Assembly: GCF_039778605.1 (NCBI RefSeq)
Contig: NZ_CP156060.1
Coordinates: 1,860,001 to 1,924,000, forward strand
Direction of reading: 5' to 3'
Origin: Flavobacterium sp. WV_118_3
GTDB lineage: Bacteria > Bacteroidota > Bacteroidia > Flavobacteriales > Flavobacteriaceae
DNA: 64,000 bases
Part shown: piece after piece, positions 61,475 to 64,000 of the stretch
Layout: each line of letters starts with the position of its first letter
Position numbering within the stretch: position 1 is the first letter of the stretch
Position numbers and translations under genes: made by a program
Notes under the pieces: model-generated
The model's input: only the letters and a program-made list of their open reading frames with translations
The model's database searches: none
Told to the model about the DNA's origin: nothing

Positions 61475-62998
61475 ATGCTAATTGACGAAATACTATCAAA
61501 GTTTATAGGGACAGAATCTAAAACTTATTATTCCTTCGAGACCTTTATTTTAAACCTACTAAAATATCATTTAGAGCAACAGCAAAAAGTTCTGGTTATA
61601 AATAATGACAACCTTCGCACACTTGGCGATGCAATAGCAGAAGATGGCCTTGATGATATTATAGGCAAAACTATAGTAGAAATTAAACTAAACTTAGACA
61701 GAACACCTCCAAAAATTTTTGTAGATCAATTTTTTAGTCGATTTAATAGAACAGAAGTTTCTCCAGATTTTAAAAATATTTTGATAATTAATGGACGTCC
61801 TATCTCCCGTGAAACAAAAGAAAGGATTCTTATAGAATTAAACTTCTTATCTCCACAGTTTAGAATAATACTTTGGGGACCTGAAGAACTCAATAAAATT
61901 GTTACAAAACATAAAAAAGAAGCAAACAAAATTGCAAATAATCTATTTGCGTTGAGGCTTGAAAATATTGTAAGTGGTGAAGTTCGTAATTGGGAAGATG
62001 AAAGAGAGGAAAGAATTGAATTATTAATTGACGTATATAAAAAAAGACAGTTTTCTGCCTTTCTTGGCGCAGGTGTTTCTAGTAGTGCAGGAATGCCAGA
62101 CTGGAACACTTTACTTAATTCACTTTTTGTCTCATATTTAGCAAAGGAATTCAAACATTCTGAAGCCATAAACGATAATGATATAAAACAAATTGTACAC
62201 CGATTAAATTATGTTGACGAACCTTCAGCTTTAATGGCTGCAAGATATTTAAGAAAGGGATTGACAAAAGAACAATCGGAAAGCCAAGCATTTATTAATA
62301 CTATTTCTGATAATTTATATAAGTTACGAGATTCCAAAAAAGATATTAGCTCAAAACTAATTAAGGCTATTACAAATCTTTGTATGCCAACACAAACTGG
62401 AGCAAGAGTTAAATCTGTTATCACATACAACTTTGATGACTTACTAGAGAGAGAATTAGAGACAAAAGCAATTCGTCACCATAGTATTTACAAAGAAAAT
62501 GAACTTTCTGACCCTGATGAATTACCGATTTATCACGTTCATGGTTTTTTACCCGAAGACAAATCAAAATATACAGGATTAGAGGAAATCACATTAGTTT
62601 TTTCAGAAGAAGGTTACCATCAAATATACTCGGATGCTTACCACTGGTCAAATTTGGTTCAACTCTATAATTTACGTGAGAATAGTTGTTTAATGATTGG
62701 ACTTTCATTGACAGATCCAAATCTTCGTAGACTTCTTGAGATTTCTGCGCGCAATAGTGAGCGACCAAGACATTTTGCATTTATGAAAAGACTTACTATT
62801 GAGGAATTTTGCTATGAAAAAGAGAAGAATGGTACAGAGAAGAAACAAGTAATTAACAACAAAAAAGCTGCTGAACAATTCTTAAATGGACACCATAAGT
62901 TGAATGAAGAATTAATGAAGGAACTTGGAGTTTTAATAATATGGTATACTTCTTATGATGATATTCCGACTATATTAACAAAAGTGAATAATGAATAG
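61475..62998 (+). CDS. SIR2-domain protein with N-terminal nuclease-like domain
   Basis: 507 residues. Residues about 10-160 form a restriction-endonuclease-like region with DAIAEDGLDDIIGKTIVEIK (acidic pair and E-x-K of the PD-(D/E)xK fold). Residues about 190-460 are a SIR2/NADase domain: FLGAGVSSSAGMPDW (NAD loop), ITYNFDDLLE, YHVHGFLP (catalytic His) and CLMIGLSLTDPNLRRLL. SIR2 effectors of antiphage systems (ThsA, DSR types) deplete NAD+. A nuclease-SIR2 fusion is one of the defence designs. Copy E of the dispersed element lies upstream. Confidence 0.85.
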   Translation: MLIDEILSKFIGTESKTYYSFETFILNLLKYHLEQQQKVLVINNDNLRTLGDAIAEDGLDDIIGKTIVEIKLNLDRTPPKIFVDQFFSRFNRTEVSPDFKNILIINGRPISRETKERILIELNFLSPQFRIILWGPEELNKIVTKHKKEANKIANNLFALRLENIVSGEVRNWEDEREERIELLIDVYKKRQFSAFLGAGVSSSAGMPDWNTLLNSLFVSYLAKEFKHSEAINDNDIKQIVHRLNYVDEPSALMAARYLRKGLTKEQSESQAFINTISDNLYKLRDSKKDISSKLIKAITNLCMPTQTGARVKSVITYNFDDLLERELETKAIRHHSIYKENELSDPDELPIYHVHGFLPEDKSKYTGLEEITLVFSEEGYHQIYSDAYHWSNLVQLYNLRENSCLMIGLSLTDPNLRRLLEISARNSERPRHFAFMKRLTIEEFCYEKEKNGTEKKQVINNKKAAEQFLNGHHKLNEELMKELGVLIIWYTSYDDIPTILTKVNNE

Positions 62999-63147
62999 AA
63001 AAGTTGTACATAATATCAATTTACTTCAATGGCAAGTGATACATTTCTATGTTTAACCAAAGAATATTCTACGGAATTTTAGTTTCGTAATTACGACAAT
63101 CTGAAAACCGCTACATACCATTTCTCATAATCTCATTTATAAAATAT

Positions 63148-64000
63148 ATGCAAGTAAAAGATTTGCCTAGCTATCAACAAATAATCGACTCACTTAAAGC
63201 AAAAAAACGTAAAAAGCATCTGCTTTTTGGAAATGGATTTAGTATAGCCTACGATCCTAATATTTTTTCATACAATGCTTTAAGTAAGTTTATAGATGAA
63301 ATTGATAATGACCTTTTGAAAAAGCTTTTTGAAGTTATAAATACCAAAAACTTTGAATTAGTAATGCAACAACTGGATAATTTTATAGAAATTTCCAAAA
63401 CTTTTAGTTCTGATAAAAAATTAATTCAGAAAATAATAGAAGCAAACGAAGTTTTAAAAACTAGTTTAATTGAGGCGGTACAAAAGCTTCATCCAGAACA
63501 CGTTTTTAAAGTACCAGAAGAAAAAAGTAAATGTTGTTATTCATTCCTTAACGAGTATCTTTCTCAAGAAGGTAAAGTTTTTTCAACAAATTATGATTTA
63601 CTTCCCTATTGGATTTTGATGCGTAATGACTCACAATTTGCAATTGATGGTTTTGGAAGAGAAATTGAAAATCCAGATGAAGTTTTAAAGAATCAAGAAC
63701 CAATTTTTTCAGAATTAAGATGGGGTAAGTATAAAAAAGAACAGACCATTTTCTATTTACATGGAGCTCTATTAATTTTTGATACAGGTATAGAAATTGA
63801 AAAAGAAACTTACGATACTCAACACTATCTTTTAGAGAAAATAAACGAGCGTATGGCTGCAAAATCTTATCCTATTTTTGTCACGGCAGGAAGCTCTCAA
63901 GAAAAATTAAGTCACATATCTCATAACAAATATTTATCACATTGTTATGACCAATTAACTCAAATTGAAGGCTCACTTATCACTTTCGGTTTTAATTTTG
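63148..64000 (+). CDS. DUF4917-family (SIR2-like) protein, N-terminal 284 residues (cut by window end)
   Basis: Open from the ATG at 63148 to the edge. HLLFGNGFSIAYDP (about 24-37), FSTNYDLLPYW (about 144-154), FYLHGALLIFD and FVTAGSSQEKLSHI plus IEGSLITFGFNF are the DUF4917 signature, a SIR2-like Rossmann fold with altered NAD site. It lies 149 bp after the SIR2-fusion gene on the same strand. Probably part of the same defence locus; function of DUF4917 is unknown to me. Confidence 0.85.
   Translation, partial: MQVKDLPSYQQIIDSLKAKKRKKHLLFGNGFSIAYDPNIFSYNALSKFIDEIDNDLLKKLFEVINTKNFELVMQQLDNFIEISKTFSSDKKLIQKIIEANEVLKTSLIEAVQKLHPEHVFKVPEEKSKCCYSFLNEYLSQEGKVFSTNYDLLPYWILMRNDSQFAIDGFGREIENPDEVLKNQEPIFSELRWGKYKKEQTIFYLHGALLIFDTGIEIEKETYDTQHYLLEKINERMAAKSYPIFVTAGSSQEKLSHISHNKYLSHCYDQLTQIEGSLITFGFNF

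Overview
The window is chromosomal DNA of a member of the Bacteroidota, most likely the Flavobacteriaceae and probably Flavobacterium. The evidence is a type IX secretion C-terminal sorting domain, promoters of the TAnnTTTG type with an upstream TTG, a SusC/TonB-type outer-membrane receptor, a grasp-with-spasm peptide cluster, a conserved ftsK-lolA-lptF-ribB gene order, and short A/T-rich spacers with stem-loop terminators and little use of Shine-Dalgarno sites. All assignments come from reading the sequence. No database search was run.

Region 1 (1-32.7 kb) is mostly ordinary chromosome. It holds a CPBP membrane protease (cut by the window edge), an ArsC-like reductase, a TonB-dependent receptor, a lipoprotein pair on the minus strand (DUF6705-like plus a protein with a JAMM-like motif), a secreted multidomain endonuclease, an M1-peptidase-like protein that has lost its zinc motif, a fused 2-oxoacid dehydrogenase E1, and a run of small regulators and enzymes (AraC, VOC, SRPBCC, TetR with a 26-bp operator, DUF2867, hydrolase). 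Then come a P-type ATPase, a CDF transporter and a Panacea-domain gene overlapping a two-TM protein (possible toxin-antitoxin pair). The region ends with the housekeeping row tpx, dgkA, ftsK, lolA, lptF/G-like and ribB, and a tRNA-Ser(UGA).

Region 2 (32.7-39.3 kb) looks like an accessory insertion next to tRNA-Ser. A 24-bp direct repeat covers the tRNA 3' end plus the start of its terminator at one side and recurs 6.5 kb downstream. Inside are a second copy of the lipoprotein module (two DUF6705-like genes and one JAMM-like gene), an Mrr-like nuclease overlapping a TIR-domain protein, an orphan protein, and a two-TM protein sitting between two long attC-like hairpins as in an integron cassette.

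Region 3 (39.9-56.3 kb) begins with an AidA/PixA-type gene and its partner. It continues with about 20 small, mutually unrelated genes, nearly all on the plus strand (LRR, Imm11-like, lipoproteins, TPR-like, WG repeat, ankyrin plus propeller, and many unknowns). The pattern resembles an array of orphan immunity genes against polymorphic or contact-delivered toxins, although no toxin gene is visible.

Region 4 (56.3-59.9 kb, minus strand) is a complete grasp-with-spasm RiPP locus: precursor with a double-Gly leader, secreted helper, ATP-grasp ligase, an unrecognised 73-residue protein translationally coupled on both sides, and a SPASM protein without a radical-SAM motif. An Rnl2-type RNA ligase follows.

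Region 5 (61.3-64 kb) is a defence-like locus: a fused nuclease-like/SIR2 protein followed by a DUF4917 (SIR2-like) protein cut by the window end. A dispersed upstream element of about 120-130 bp (an ACACGTATTG block, then a TTTTTTACGAAA inverted repeat close to the start codon) stands in front of several accessory genes in regions 2, 3 and 5, and may be a shared promoter/leader or a recombination end of mobile gene cassettes.
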